Below, one piece after another: positions 7,863 to 17,850 of a DNA stretch of 64,000 nucleotides. The position numbers were made by a program, and so were the translations under genes. The DNA lies in NCBI RefSeq assembly GCF_030818255.1, contig NZ_JAUTAG010000001.1, positions 2,728,001 to 2,792,000 on the forward strand, given 5' to 3'. The notes below the pieces were generated by a model. It saw only the letters and a list, made by a program, of their open reading frames with translations, had not been told where the DNA came from and searched no databases. The stretch's first letter is position 1. Every line of letters starts with the position of its first letter. Origin of the DNA: Microbacterium sp. SORGH_AS_0969 (GTDB lineage Bacteria > Actinomycetota > Actinomycetes > Actinomycetales > Microbacteriaceae).

Positions 7863-7900
7863 GCGCTCAGGCTATCGACCCCCGCGTTCGGTCGATACGG

Positions 7901-9172
7901 TCACCCCCAGAAGAGGTGCGCGATCGTGAAGATCGCGAGACCTGCGAGGGCACCGACGATCGTTCCGTTGAGGCGGATGTACTGCAGATCGCGGCCCACC
8001 ATGAGCTCGATCTTCTCGGTGGTCTCTTCGGCATCCCATCTCTCGACGGTGTCGGTGATGATCGAGGCGATGTCGTGGCGGTACCGCCCGACCACGAAGA
8101 CCGCTGCGTCGGTGACCCATCCGTCGACGCGCCGCTGCAGGGTCTCGTCGTTCTGGAGGCGGACACCGACCTCGGCGAGAGCCGCGGTGGCGCGCCGTCG
8201 CAGCGCGCTGTCGGGATCGGCGAGCGCGGTGAGCAGGCCGGTCTTGGCGGTGTTCCAGGCGTCCGCCGCGAGCTGGCGGACGCGCGGGCTGTCGAAGACG
8301 GCGGCCTTGGCCTCTTCGAGGCGCACCATCGTGGCCGGGTCGTGCTGCAGGTTGTCGGCGAGTCGGGCCAGGTATCCGTCGATCGCGCCGCGCGCCTGGT
8401 GGCGGGGATCGGCGCGGACGGCGTCGACGAAGCTCACGGCCTCGCGGTAGATCGTGTCGTCGACCAGGCGCAGGGCGAGGCTCGGCACCCACGCGGGCAG
8501 ACGCTGGGACACGAGCCCCTGGAACACCTCGCGGTTGTTGCCGAGCCAGACGGCGATGTTGTCGAAGGCGAGGTCCACGGCGCCGTGGTGTGCCCCCGAA
8601 CTCACGACGCGTTCGAGCCACCCGCCGACCGAGGGGCCCCAGTCGGGGGAGAGGAGGTGTTCGCGCGCGAGGTCTTCGATAAGACCCTGCACGTCTTCGT
8701 CGCTGAGGGCGCGCAGCACGCTCGTCGCGAGCGTCGCCCCCTCGGCGGCGAGTCGCTCGGCGTGGGCGGGCTCGGCGATCCACGCCCCCGCGCGCGCCGC
8801 GAGGGGCGTCGACTCGAGCTTGGTGCGCACCACGTCACCCTCGAGGAAGTTCGTCTCGACGAACTCCCCGAGCTGGCGTCCGATCTCGTCTTTGCGACGG
8901 GGGATGATCGCCGTGTGCGGGATGGGGAGGCCGAGCGGATGCCGGAACAGAGCCGTCACCGCGAACCAGTCGGCGAGGGCACCGACCATGCCGCCCTCGG
9001 CGGCCGCACGCACGTACTGCAACCACGTGACGTCGCGCTGGAACGCGAACGCGACGGCGAAGATGACCGCCATCCCGATCAGCGCGCCGAGCGCGACGCC
9101 CTTCATCCGCCGGAGGGCGCGGCGCCGCTCCTGGTCGGCGGGGCTCAGTAGCGCAGTAGGGGTGCGCGCCAT
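7901..9172 (-). CDS. DUF445 family membrane-associated protein
   Basis: 423 residues. One N-terminal membrane segment (GALIGMAVIFAVAFAF, about residues 27-42) is followed by the DUF445 signature AAAEGGMVGALADWFAVTALFRHPLGLPIPHTAIIP (quoted in pieces: ALADWFAVTALFRHP). A long helical middle follows, then a second membrane segment at the very C-terminus (VGALAGLAIFTIAHLFWG). The ATG overlaps the stop of the acyl-CoA dehydrogenase gene (TGATG), so translation is probably coupled. Function is unknown; the family is widespread in actinobacteria and usually seen as an envelope protein. Confidence 0.88.
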   Translation of the reverse strand: MARTPTALLSPADQERRRALRRMKGVALGALIGMAVIFAVAFAFQRDVTWLQYVRAAAEGGMVGALADWFAVTALFRHPLGLPIPHTAIIPRRKDEIGRQLGEFVETNFLEGDVVRTKLESTPLAARAGAWIAEPAHAERLAAEGATLATSVLRALSDEDVQGLIEDLAREHLLSPDWGPSVGGWLERVVSSGAHHGAVDLAFDNIAVWLGNNREVFQGLVSQRLPAWVPSLALRLVDDTIYREAVSFVDAVRADPRHQARGAIDGYLARLADNLQHDPATMVRLEEAKAAVFDSPRVRQLAADAWNTAKTGLLTALADPDSALRRRATAALAEVGVRLQNDETLQRRVDGWVTDAAVFVVGRYRHDIASIITDTVERWDAEETTEKIELMVGRDLQYIRLNGTIVGALAGLAIFTIAHLFWG

Positions 9173-10335
9173 CACGACGACACCGGTCCGAGCCACGCCG
9201 TCGCCGCGGCGGAGTGCGCGGATTCGGGGTCGGAGGGGTGGAACATGCCGGCGAGCACGTCGCGGTAGAGCCGGCTGAGCTCGCTGTGCGCCGAGTACGA
9301 CGAACCGCCGCCCACGAGGATCGCGTCGTCGACGACCGCCTTCGCCGTCGTGACGGCGCGATGCTTGATCCCGGCGAGCAGCGAGAACCACCGGCCGCCG
9401 TGATCGACGAGGGTGTCGACATCGGTGCTCAGATCGGCGAGTTGCGGGGGCAGGGCGTCGTAGGCGATCGCCATGTCGGCGATCCGCCAGCGGATGTCGG
9501 GGTCGTTCGCGTACGTCGTTCCGCTCTTCTTCGATCGGCGCGCGTGTGCGGTCTCGACGGCGAGGTCGAGGGCGCGACGGGCGATACCCGTGTAGACCGA
9601 GGCCAACAGAATCTCGAACACCGCGAAGATCCCGAACACGAGCGGGTCGGGTTGAGGTCCGGGCGCGAGTCGGCGCACGACGCGCTCCGCGGGGGAGGTC
9701 GCGCCGTGGAGTTCGGTGGTGCGGCTCTGCGTGCCCCGCATGCCCAGGGTGTCCCAGTCGTCGCGCGTCACGACCGCGTCGGTCCGGTCGAGGAAGGCGA
9801 ACACCATCCGCGGCGCATCGGGCGAGGTGGTGTCGAGCCCGTGCACACCGAGGTGGTCCCAGACCGGGGCCAGCGAGGTGAAGATCTTCGTGCCCGTGAA
9901 GGAGTAGCCGCCGTCGGCCTCGGGACGCGCCTCGGTGTCGCTGCCGAAGAGCACGAGGTCGTTACCCGCCTCGCTGATACCGAAGGCGAAGACGTCGCCC
10001 GCCGCCGCTCCGCGCTGAACGAACGCGAGGTCGTCGATCCCGCGGTCCCGCAGGACCTTCGCTACGCCCGTCCAGACCAGGTGCATGTTGATCGCGAGGG
10101 CCGTCGCCGGCGCGGCGCCCGCGAGACGCTGCTGGAGCACCGACGCCTCCGCCAGGCTGAGGCCTGCGCCCCCGCGATCGGTGGGGACCAGGATGCCGAG
10201 GTAGCCCGCCGCCCGCAGCTCGTCGAGGTCGTCCTGGGGGAACGTGTTGTCGCGGTCGTGCGTCACGGCCCGCTCGCGGATGCGCGCGAGCAGATCGTCG
10301 GGCAGGAACCGAGCGGGATCGAACGGGGTGGTCAT
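9172..10335 (-). CDS. Acyl-CoA dehydrogenase family flavoprotein
   Basis: 387 residues from ATG 10335 (an in-frame ATG at 10344 would add MDA). Domain order is N-terminal helical, central beta (FAFGISEAGNDL..., TKIFTSLAP) and C-terminal helical, as in acyl-CoA dehydrogenases and the related flavin monooxygenases such as DszC. The substrate is not evident: no CoA ligase or enoyl hydratase is adjacent, and the classical catalytic Glu position could not be assigned with certainty. The -10 hexamer CAGAAT lies 7 bases before ATG 10335, supporting the shorter start and a leaderless mRNA. The DUF445 gene follows in the same operon. Confidence 0.85.
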   Translation of the reverse strand: MTTPFDPARFLPDDLLARIRERAVTHDRDNTFPQDDLDELRAAGYLGILVPTDRGGAGLSLAEASVLQQRLAGAAPATALAINMHLVWTGVAKVLRDRGIDDLAFVQRGAAAGDVFAFGISEAGNDLVLFGSDTEARPEADGGYSFTGTKIFTSLAPVWDHLGVHGLDTTSPDAPRMVFAFLDRTDAVVTRDDWDTLGMRGTQSRTTELHGATSPAERVVRRLAPGPQPDPLVFGIFAVFEILLASVYTGIARRALDLAVETAHARRSKKSGTTYANDPDIRWRIADMAIAYDALPPQLADLSTDVDTLVDHGGRWFSLLAGIKHRAVTTAKAVVDDAILVGGGSSYSAHSELSRLYRDVLAGMFHPSDPESAHSAAATAWLGPVSS

Positions 10336-10416
10336 GGCATCCATTCTGTCGTCGTCGGTGGGCCGCGGGGCGTCCCGGCCCGAGAGTCCTCACCGCCCCG
10401 CAGAATGGATGCCATG
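10333..10416. repeat. 16-bp perfect inverted repeat holding two mirrored leaderless starts
   Basis: CAGAATGGATGCCATG occurs at 10401-10416 on the plus strand and, inverted, at 10333-10348. Each copy is a complete unit: -10 hexamer CAGAAT, 7-base spacer GGATGCC, and ATG. The left copy starts the acyl-CoA dehydrogenase gene and the right copy the divergent hypothetical gene. The gap between the arms is 52 bases. Confidence 0.75.
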
Positions 10417-10818
10417 ATCTCGACCGAGATGGCCCTCGCCCTGCGCGAAGCGGGGCTGGTGTGGCATCCGCGATCCGGCGACCGTTTCCAGCTCGACGAG
10501 CCGGAGTTCGAGGCGGACGTCTTCACGGTCAGCGAGATGACGGTCGAGCCTCGGGACTATCCGACGGGGCGCATCCTCGCGTTCAACGGCACGACCGAGT
10601 GGGCGCTGGACTCCGTGGCCACCGAGGACGCGCTGTGGTTGCCGTCGGAGTCGCAGCTGCGCGAGATGCTCCGCAGCGCCTTCCGCTCGCTGCGTCGCCT
10701 GTCGGACACGTACGAGGTCGAGATCTCGGTCGGCGGCGCGAGCGTCGTGTTCGACCACCCCGAACCCGCGGACGCGTACGCGCTCGCCGTGCTGGAGCTT
10801 TTGCGTCGGATCCAGTGA
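10414..10818 (+). CDS. Conserved actinobacterial hypothetical protein
   Basis: 134 residues from ATG 10414; an in-frame ATG at 10405 would add MDA but lies inside the spacer after the -10 CAGAAT. The protein begins MISTEMALALREAGLVWHP and is soluble, acidic and mixed alpha/beta, with no catalytic motif recognised. Similar short proteins occur in related genera; some databases call them pilus assembly CpaE, which nothing in the sequence supports. It is divergent from the acyl-CoA dehydrogenase gene and convergent with the MFS gene. Confidence 0.75.
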   Translation: MISTEMALALREAGLVWHPRSGDRFQLDEPEFEADVFTVSEMTVEPRDYPTGRILAFNGTTEWALDSVATEDALWLPSESQLREMLRSAFRSLRRLSDTYEVEISVGGASVVFDHPEPADAYALAVLELLRRIQ

Positions 10819-10846
10819 GGGTCGGTGCCGGACGCCGGGCCTCAGC

Positions 10847-12052
10847 TCAGGTGATCGTCTCGACCGGTTCGGTGTCGGGGATCGGGGTCGAGTCCCGGTG
10901 ACGCAGGTCGGGGAAGCCCTTGACGAAGACCGCTGCTACGGCGAATCCGGCGATGGCGAACGCGGCGGCGGCGATGTATGCGCCTCGCGGGCCGATGCCG
11001 TCGACGAGGAACCCCGCGACGGCGGATCCCGCGGCGGCACCGATGAGCTGACCGGTGCTGATCCAGCCGTAGGCCTCGGCGGTCTCGCTGAATCGGACGC
11101 TCGCCGAGGTCATCGCGAACATCACGGCGAGGGCGGGGGCGATGCCGGCGCCCGCGACGAGGAGGGTGGCGCCGAGCCACCACGCGTTCAAGGACACGAT
11201 GGTGAGCGAGAGTCCCAGGGCGACGATCGCCAGGCGGCGTGCCATGGCCCACGGTCCGATCGGGATGTGACCGAACGACAGGCCGCCCGCGAGGCTGCCC
11301 ACCGCGAATACGGCGAGGACGAGACCCGCCTCGAGGCCGCCGTGGTCGAAGGTCGCCACGACTCCGGCCTCGACCGCGGCACATGCGCCGATGAGCAGGA
11401 AACCGGTGGCCGTGGCGAGGAGGACGGGCGGCTTACCCAGCACGCGGCCGAGGGCGCGACGGCTGCGCGGGATGCGCACCCGCCCGACCTCGGGGCTCAG
11501 GATGAACCAGGCGCCACCGCCGAGAAGGATGACGACGACCAGCAGCAGGCCCGGGACCGTGCCGGCCTGGGTGGCGACGAGGGTGATCAGCACCGGCGCG
11601 AGCACCCAGATGATCTCTTGCAGCGATGCGTCGAGCGAGAACAGCGGGGTGAGCTGCTTCGAGTTGACCATCTTGGGGTAGATGGTGCGCACGGCCGACT
11701 GGATCGGCGGGGTCGACAGCCCCGCGATCAGCCCCAGGGTCATGTAGAGGGGGAGGGGCATCTCAATGAGCGCGAGGGTCGCGATCGCGGCAGCGCACAC
11801 GAGGAGCGTGACGGTCAGCACGCGACGCATTCCCCAGATGCCCATCCAGCGGCTCGTGATCGGGCCCGAGATCGCCTGACCGACGCTCGTGGCTGCGAGC
11901 ACGAGACCCGCCGCTCCGTAGGAGCCGGTGACGTGCTCGATGTGCAGGAGCACGGCGAGGCTGGTCATGCCGTTGGGGAATCGCGCGGTCAGCTGGGCGG
12001 CGATGATACGCCCGACGCCCGGGGTTCGGAGGAGTTCGCGGTAGCCGGCCAC
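10847..12052 (-). CDS. MFS transporter
   Basis: 401 residues with about twelve hydrophobic segments spread over the whole length, organised as two six-helix halves (first half begins SLAVLLHIEHVTGSYGAAGLVLAATSVG; quoted piece GAAGLVLAATSVGQAISGP holds the loop 2-3 region). It is most like the drug/efflux-type MFS proteins annotated in actinobacteria; the substrate is unknown. The GTG start lies 6 bases after TAGCGT of the RecA-NDp-like promoter at 12059-12081, so the mRNA is probably leaderless and may respond to DNA damage. Confidence 0.88.
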   Translation of the reverse strand: MAGYRELLRTPGVGRIIAAQLTARFPNGMTSLAVLLHIEHVTGSYGAAGLVLAATSVGQAISGPITSRWMGIWGMRRVLTVTLLVCAAAIATLALIEMPLPLYMTLGLIAGLSTPPIQSAVRTIYPKMVNSKQLTPLFSLDASLQEIIWVLAPVLITLVATQAGTVPGLLLVVVILLGGGAWFILSPEVGRVRIPRSRRALGRVLGKPPVLLATATGFLLIGACAAVEAGVVATFDHGGLEAGLVLAVFAVGSLAGGLSFGHIPIGPWAMARRLAIVALGLSLTIVSLNAWWLGATLLVAGAGIAPALAVMFAMTSASVRFSETAEAYGWISTGQLIGAAAGSAVAGFLVDGIGPRGAYIAAAAFAIAGFAVAAVFVKGFPDLRHRDSTPIPDTEPVETIT

Positions 12053-12058
12053 GGGACA

Positions 12059-12081
12059 ACGCTATCTCGCCCCTCCGACAT
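12059..12081 (-). promoter_or_regulatory. RecA-NDp/PafBC-like promoter of the MFS gene
   Basis: Minus strand: ATGTCGGAG, 8 bases, TAGCGT, then 6 bases to the GTG start at 12052. The -10 matches TAGNNT exactly. Confidence 0.65.
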
Positions 12082-12156
12082 CGATGCAGCGGTCGGTGAG
12101 GCGCCGTCGCGCGACACGCCGCGACACGCCGGAGGTCGAAATCCACCGCCTGTGCA

Positions 12157-12179
12157 ATGTCGGAACCCCCCTCTAGCGT
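12157..12179 (+). promoter_or_regulatory. RecA-NDp/PafBC-like promoter upstream of the nrd leader region
   Basis: ATGTCGGAA, 8 bases, TAGCGT; the -10 matches TAGNNT. It points toward nrdHIEF, 258 bases further on, and is followed 7 bases later by the GTG of a 27-residue open frame. It could give DNA-damage induction of ribonucleotide reductase in addition to NrdR control. Confidence 0.55.
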
Positions 12180-12186
12180 GCGAGCT

Positions 12187-12270
12187 GTGGATGGATGCCG
12201 GAAGCCCCGGCGAGATCCGCGGAACGGCGGGCATCGCATGGCGTCAAAGAGGTGCGCGACCTGTGGATGA
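12187..12270 (+). CDS. Possible leaderless 27-residue small protein upstream of nrdH
   Basis: GTG at 12187 lies 7 bases after the -10 TAGCGT. The frame reads MDGCRKPRRDPRNGGHRMAS... and ends KRCATCG before TGA. It is very basic and has three Cys, two of them in a C-terminal CATC. No homology is recognised. The combination of promoter spacing and position makes translation plausible, either as a real small protein or as a leader that affects the nrd message; coding-sequence evidence is weak because of the short length. Confidence 0.35.
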   Translation: MDGCRKPRRDPRNGGHRMASKRCATCG

Positions 12271-12328
12271 AATCGTGGAGAACCTGTGTTGTACATGGGG
12301 AGAGCGGTGGAAAATCACACTCGTGTAA

Positions 12329-12376
12329 CTACTACCCCTTGTGGTTCCACCTGATGTCCGTCCCCATATGTAGTAT
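12329..12376 (+). promoter_or_regulatory. Pair of NrdR boxes upstream of nrdHIEF
   Basis: Box 2 (about 12361-12376, core CCATATGTAG) matches the NrdR consensus CWATATATWG at 8 of 10 positions. Box 1 (about 12329-12344, core CTACCCCTTG) keeps the outer positions of the consensus. The two cores begin at 12332 and 12364, exactly 32 bases or three helical turns apart, the spacing typical of NrdR box pairs. NrdR would repress the operon when dNTPs are plentiful. Confidence 0.65.
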
Positions 12377-12437
12377 TGAGGTCCCGGCGGGCCCCGCTCG
12401 CTCGGAAGATGAGTTTCCCCGGGAGAAAGAGAACAGA

Positions 12438-12671
12438 ATGGCGATCACGGTCTACACCAAGCCGTCGTGCGTTCAGTGCACGGCCACCTACCGCGCGCTC
12501 GACTCGAAGGGCATCGAGTACGACGTGCTCGACCTGTCGGAGGACCCCGCAGCCCTCGAGCAGGTCAAGTCGCTGGGCTACCTGCAGGCCCCCGTCGTCA
12601 TCACGGACGAGGACCACTGGTCGGGCTTCCGTCCCGACAAGATCGACGAGCTCGCGTCGCGCCTGGCGTGA
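12438..12671 (+). CDS. nrdH: NrdH glutaredoxin-like redoxin
   Basis: 77 residues. [21 protein letters not shown] has the NrdH active site CVQC (residues 11-14), and WSGFRPDKI near the C-terminus is the other conserved NrdH stretch. It passes electrons from thioredoxin reductase to the class Ib ribonucleotide reductase. ATG 12438 is preceded by GGGAGAAAGAG. It is the first gene of nrdHIEF and lies 28 bases ahead of nrdI. Confidence 0.96.
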   Translation: MAITVYTKPSCVQCTATYRALDSKGIEYDVLDLSEDPAALEQVKSLGYLQAPVVITDEDHWSGFRPDKIDELASRLA

Positions 12672-12699
12672 CACCGCGACAGGCTCACCGACCCCCGTC

Positions 12700-13140
12700 A
12701 TGAGCGCTGTCCTGTCGGCGACCACGGCTCCGCTGCTCGTCTACTTCTCGAGCGTGTCGGGAAACACCGCGCGTTTCATCGAGAAGCTGGGCATGCGGGC
12801 CCTGCGCATCCCCCTTCGGCCGACCGATTCGCCCCTCGTCATCGACGAACCCTTCGTGCTGGTCACCCCCACTTACGGTGGGGGTGCCGGCCGAGGCGTC
12901 GAGAAGGGCGCGGTCCCCAAGCAGGTCATCCGCTTCCTCAACGAAGAGCGGAACCGACGACACATCCGCGGAGTCATCTCCGCGGGCAACACGAACTTCG
13001 GCGATGCGTTCTGCCTCGCCGGCGACATCATCAGCCGCAAGTGCAACGTGCCGCACCTGTATCGGCTGGAAGTATTCGGCACGCCCGACGACGTCGAGCG
13101 CGTCACCGAAGGATTGGAACGATGGTGGAAGTTGAGCTGA
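12700..13140 (+). CDS. nrdI: NrdI flavodoxin-like protein
   Basis: 146 residues. [20 protein letters not shown] (about residues 12-31) is the flavodoxin-like FMN-binding P-loop of NrdI; VTPTYGGG and the [19 protein letters not shown] segment are further family signatures. NrdI supplies the oxidant that assembles the dimanganese-tyrosyl radical cofactor in NrdF. No clear RBS stands before ATG 12700. The 3' end overlaps nrdE by 19 bases, so the two are probably translationally coupled. Confidence 0.95.
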   Translation: MSAVLSATTAPLLVYFSSVSGNTARFIEKLGMRALRIPLRPTDSPLVIDEPFVLVTPTYGGGAGRGVEKGAVPKQVIRFLNEERNRRHIRGVISAGNTNFGDAFCLAGDIISRKCNVPHLYRLEVFGTPDDVERVTEGLERWWKLS

Positions 13141-15278
13141 CCGACGTGGACTTCAAGACCGAAGCGCGCTTCGAGGGCCTGGATTACCACGCCCTGAACG
13201 CGATGCTGAACCTGTACGACGCCGACGGCAAGATCCAGTTCGACGCCGACAAGCGCGCTGCGCGGGAGTACTTCCTGCAGCACGTCAACCAGAACACCGT
13301 GTTCTTCCACTCCCTCAAAGAGCGTCTCGACTACCTGGTCGAGAAGGAGTACTACGAGCCCAAGGTCCTCGAGAAGTACTCGCTGGAGTTCATCCAGGAG
13401 CTCAACGATCGCGCCTACGGCAAGAAGTTCCGCTTCGAGACCTTCCTCGGTGCGTTCAAGTACTACACGAGCTACACGCTCAAGACCTTCGACGGGAAGC
13501 GCTACCTCGAGCGCTTCGAGGACCGCGTCGTCATGACCGCTCTCGCACTCGCCGACGGTGACCAGCGCCTCGCGGTGCAGCTCGTCGACGAGATCATCTC
13601 GGGTCGCTTCCAGCCCGCGACCCCGACGTTCCTCAACGCCGGCAAGGCCCAGCGCGGCGAGCTCGTCTCGTGCTTCCTCCTGCGCATCGAAGACAACATG
13701 GAGTCGATCGCCCGCGGCATCAACTCGGCGCTGCAGCTGTCGAAGCGCGGCGGCGGTGTCGCCCTGCTCCTGTCGAACATCCGCGAGTCGGGTGCCCCGA
13801 TCAAGCAGATCGAGAACCAGTCGTCGGGCATCATCCCCGTGATGAAGCTCCTCGAAGACAGCTTCAGCTACGCCAACCAGCTCGGCGCGCGCCAGGGCGC
13901 CGGCGCGGTGTACCTCAACGCGCACCACCCCGACATCCTGCGCTTCCTCGACACCAAGCGCGAGAACGCCGACGAGAAGATCCGCATCAAGACGCTGTCG
14001 CTGGGTGTCGTCATCCCCGACATCACGTTCGAGCTCGCCAAGAACGGCGAGGACATGTACCTCTTCTCGCCCTACGACGTCGAGCGCGTCTACGGCAAGC
14101 CGTTCGGTGACATCTCGGTGACCGAGAAGTACCGCGAGATGGTCGACGACCCGCGCATCAAGAAGACCAAGATCAACGCGCGCGAGTTCTTCCAGACCCT
14201 CGCCGAGATCCAGTTCGAGTCGGGCTACCCGTACATCATGTTCGAGGACACGGTGAACAAGGCCAACCCGATCGCCGGTCGCATCAACATGTCCAACCTG
14301 TGCTCGGAGATCCTCCAGGTCAACACGCCGACCACGTACAACGAGGACCTCTCGTACGACACCATCGGCAAGGACATCTCCTGCAACCTCGGCTCGATGA
14401 ACATCGCCCTCGCGATGGACGGCGGCGACCTCGGCCTCACGGTCGAGACCGCGATCCGTGCCCTCACCGCAGTGAGCGTGCAGAGCCACATCGCCTCGGT
14501 GCGTTCGATCGAAGACGGAAACGACCGCTCGCACGCCATCGGCCTCGGCCAGATGAACCTGCACGGCTACCTCGCTCGCGAGCACGTCTACTACGGCTCC
14601 GAAGAGGGCATCGACTTCACGAACATCTACTTCTACACGGTGCTGTTCCACGCGCTGCGGGCCTCGAACCGGCTGGCGATCGAGCGTGGCACGGCTTTCG
14701 ACGGCTTCGAGAACTCCACCTACGCGTCGGGGGAGTTCTTCGACAAATACACCGAACAGGTGTGGGCCCCGCAGACCGAGAAGACGAAGCAGCTGTTCGC
14801 CGGCATCCAGATCCCCACCCAGGACGACTGGCGCGAGCTGAAGGCTTCGGTGCAGGCGCACGGCATCTACAACCAGAACCTGCAGGCCGTGCCGCCGACC
14901 GGTTCGATCTCGTACATCAACAACTCGACGAGCTCGATCCACCCGATCGCGTCGAAGATCGAGATCCGCAAGGAAGGCAAGCTCGGTCGCGTCTACTACC
15001 CGGCGCCGTTCATGACGAACGACAACCTGGACTACTACCAGGACGCGTACGAGATCGGCTACGAGAAGGTCATCGACACGTACGCCGCCGCCACGCAGCA
15101 CGTCGATCAGGGCCTGTCGCTGACGCTGTTCTTCAAGGACACCGTCACCACGCGCGACATCAACAAGGCGCAGATCTACGCGTGGAAGAAGGGCATCAAG
15201 ACCATCTACTACATCCGCCTGCGTCAGCTGGCGCTCGAGGGCACCGACATGACCGAGTGCGTCTCGTGCATGCTCTGA
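13122..15278 (+). CDS. nrdE: Class Ib ribonucleotide reductase, large subunit
   Basis: 718 residues, standard for NrdE. It reduces ribonucleoside diphosphates to deoxyribonucleotides with NrdF. Recognisable parts: the N-terminal NrdE domain, LVSCFLL with an active-site Cys, NLCSEIL with the thiyl-radical Cys, the loop [18 protein letters not shown], and the C-terminal tail ECVSCML that shuttles electrons from NrdH. Start ATG 13122 is preceded by GAAGGA. Codon choice is highly biased to C/G endings, as expected for a strongly expressed core gene, and the gene contains no GGATGCC heptamer. Confidence 0.97.
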   Translation: MVEVELTDVDFKTEARFEGLDYHALNAMLNLYDADGKIQFDADKRAAREYFLQHVNQNTVFFHSLKERLDYLVEKEYYEPKVLEKYSLEFIQELNDRAYGKKFRFETFLGAFKYYTSYTLKTFDGKRYLERFEDRVVMTALALADGDQRLAVQLVDEIISGRFQPATPTFLNAGKAQRGELVSCFLLRIEDNMESIARGINSALQLSKRGGGVALLLSNIRESGAPIKQIENQSSGIIPVMKLLEDSFSYANQLGARQGAGAVYLNAHHPDILRFLDTKRENADEKIRIKTLSLGVVIPDITFELAKNGEDMYLFSPYDVERVYGKPFGDISVTEKYREMVDDPRIKKTKINAREFFQTLAEIQFESGYPYIMFEDTVNKANPIAGRINMSNLCSEILQVNTPTTYNEDLSYDTIGKDISCNLGSMNIALAMDGGDLGLTVETAIRALTAVSVQSHIASVRSIEDGNDRSHAIGLGQMNLHGYLAREHVYYGSEEGIDFTNIYFYTVLFHALRASNRLAIERGTAFDGFENSTYASGEFFDKYTEQVWAPQTEKTKQLFAGIQIPTQDDWRELKASVQAHGIYNQNLQAVPPTGSISYINNSTSSIHPIASKIEIRKEGKLGRVYYPAPFMTNDNLDYYQDAYEIGYEKVIDTYAAATQHVDQGLSLTLFFKDTVTTRDINKAQIYAWKKGIKTIYYIRLRQLALEGTDMTECVSCML

Positions 15279-15286
15279 TCCGCTGA

Positions 15287-16288
<1,002 letters not shown>

Positions 16289-16539
16289 GTCGCCAGGTTC
16301 GCCGGTTGTCCTTCGAAAGTCATGTCCGATCCTGCAAGAACACCCACGGGATTCTGGAGTTCAGTGGCCATTCTCGCGATCGTTGCGGCTACCAGGATTT
16401 CTGAGAGGCCGGGGCGACGCGTGGTCGGCAAGTCGCTGGGGACGTGGTCGCATCTGGGGAATACGGCCAACGTAGAAAGTTTTTATCGTCCGCGGCGAGC
16501 CACTCCCGAACAGGCTGTGACAATGAGGAGGTCAATCAG
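16289..16539. other. Gene-poor stretch between nrdF and the conjugation cassette
   Basis: 251 bases with markedly lower GC than the flanks (for example GAAAGTTTTTATCG near 16479). No convincing gene: the short open frames here lack an RBS and recognisable sequence. It presumably contains the promoter of the downstream operon; a strong RBS, GAGGAGG, lies at 16525-16531 just before the first gene. Confidence 0.5.
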
Positions 16540-17850
16540 ATGACCGAAGCACTTCCGACCCGAGGCGCCGTATTCTGGCCGGTTGGCACAGGCGACAGCA
16601 CCACGCTCGTCATCAGCGAAGAGCTTGTGATGCAGATCGACCTGCATGACATGGCGAAGGCGGACTCCGACGACAACCCTGAGCGCCCTGTCGTCGACGA
16701 ACTCGCAGCGAGCTTGCCCGTGCGAGACGGGCGTCCGTACCTGGCTGTGTTCGCGCTAACCCACGCTGACAAGGACCACTGCCTAGGGTTTGCGGATCTG
16801 CTCGACAAGGTCACTATTGGCGAGCTATGGGCAACCCCTCGGCTGTGGCGCGAGTACCTCGACGGCTCAGAAGATGGCCTGTGCAAGGACGCTCAAGCGT
16901 TTCAGGAGGAGGCCGAGCGACGCGTTGCCGCGGTTCTGTCGGATGTTGCGGACGGTAGGACGCCTCAAAGTGGTGACCGGATTATCGTTTTCGGCTATGA
17001 CACAGACCACGACAAGCACGCGTACGACGAGCTTCCGGCGGAGTTCAAGAGCGGACCTGGCAAGTCCGTCACCGCACTCGACGGCGTCGACTGCAGTGAT
17101 GTGTTTGAGGCGTTCATCCATGCTCCCTTCGCGGCAGATGCGGCAGCGTCACGGAACGAGACATCGCTCGCAATGCAGGTGACGCTTCGCGACGAATCCG
17201 GGGTAGATGGGAAGCTTCTACTTTTTGGGGACCTTGCTCACGACACCATCATGAAGATCATGAGCTACAGCGAGGAGCACGAACGTACGGAAAAGCTGCA
17301 GTGGGACCTTTTGCTTGCTCCTCACCACTGCTCGAAGAAGGTCATGTACTTGAAGTCGGTGGACGGCACCGAGCTGCTTCTCGACGATGTACTTGACAAG
17401 TTCGTTGAGCATCAGCGTGATGGTGCGGTGATCGTTTCCAGCAGCCATACCATCCCCGATGAGGACAGCGACGGCGCGAACCCTCCGCACAAGATGGCAG
17501 CGGATCGATACCGCGAGATGGCCGACGAGCTACTCGTAACTATGGACTGGCTAGACGTCAACGAGCCTTCACCCATAGTTTTCGGCGTCTCCGCCGCCGG
17601 AGCTGGGATCGTGCGCGATGAGACGGTCGAGCTGGCCGCGTCCGCGAATCTCTCCAAGGAGCTTGCGTTCGCGAACGCCGACTCGCGGCTGGCAACCGTG
17701 CTCGCCCGCGCGAGCATCCTCGCAGGCGCCGTTGCCTCCACAGGGACGGCTGTTGCGGCCGCTTCGGGTCCTGCGCAGGTGCGCCAGGCGACGTCGCAGG
17801 ACCGAGGCGGAGACGCGGCACCCGCGACCGCCGTCGGATTTGGGCAGTGA
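16540..17850 (+). CDS. ComEC-type metallo-beta-lactamase-fold protein of a ubiquitin-like conjugation cassette
   Basis: 436 residues. The metal motif THADKDHCLG (His75, Asp77, Asp79, His80) has the HxDxDH form seen in ComEC/Rec2-type MBL proteins; LLLFGDLAHD (Asp231, His234) and LLLAPHHCSKK (His262/263) supply the later ligands, so a two-metal hydrolase site looks intact. A hydrophobic Ala/Gly-rich stretch (about 390-408) and a flexible tail ending AVGFGQ follow. ComEC-type domains degrade nucleic acids or nucleotide-like substrates; the substrate here is unknown. ATG 16540 has a strong RBS, GAGGAGG. Its stop overlaps the next gene by GTGA. No DNA-uptake genes are near. Confidence 0.85.
   Translation: MTEALPTRGAVFWPVGTGDSTTLVISEELVMQIDLHDMAKADSDDNPERPVVDELAASLPVRDGRPYLAVFALTHADKDHCLGFADLLDKVTIGELWATPRLWREYLDGSEDGLCKDAQAFQEEAERRVAAVLSDVADGRTPQSGDRIIVFGYDTDHDKHAYDELPAEFKSGPGKSVTALDGVDCSDVFEAFIHAPFAADAAASRNETSLAMQVTLRDESGVDGKLLLFGDLAHDTIMKIMSYSEEHERTEKLQWDLLLAPHHCSKKVMYLKSVDGTELLLDDVLDKFVEHQRDGAVIVSSSHTIPDEDSDGANPPHKMAADRYREMADELLVTMDWLDVNEPSPIVFGVSAAGAGIVRDETVELAASANLSKELAFANADSRLATVLARASILAGAVASTGTAVAAASGPAQVRQATSQDRGGDAAPATAVGFGQ

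Noticed and set aside
12181..12300. A DnaA-box cluster or origin region upstream of nrdH
   Set aside because: Only two CTGTGGATG words, each with a mismatch to the actinobacterial box, and no dnaA, dnaN or parAB nearby; kept only as a remark.
16322..16543. Open frame of 73 codons between nrdF and the MBL gene
   Set aside because: No RBS, no recognisable domain, and it runs into the strong RBS and start of the MBL gene in another frame.
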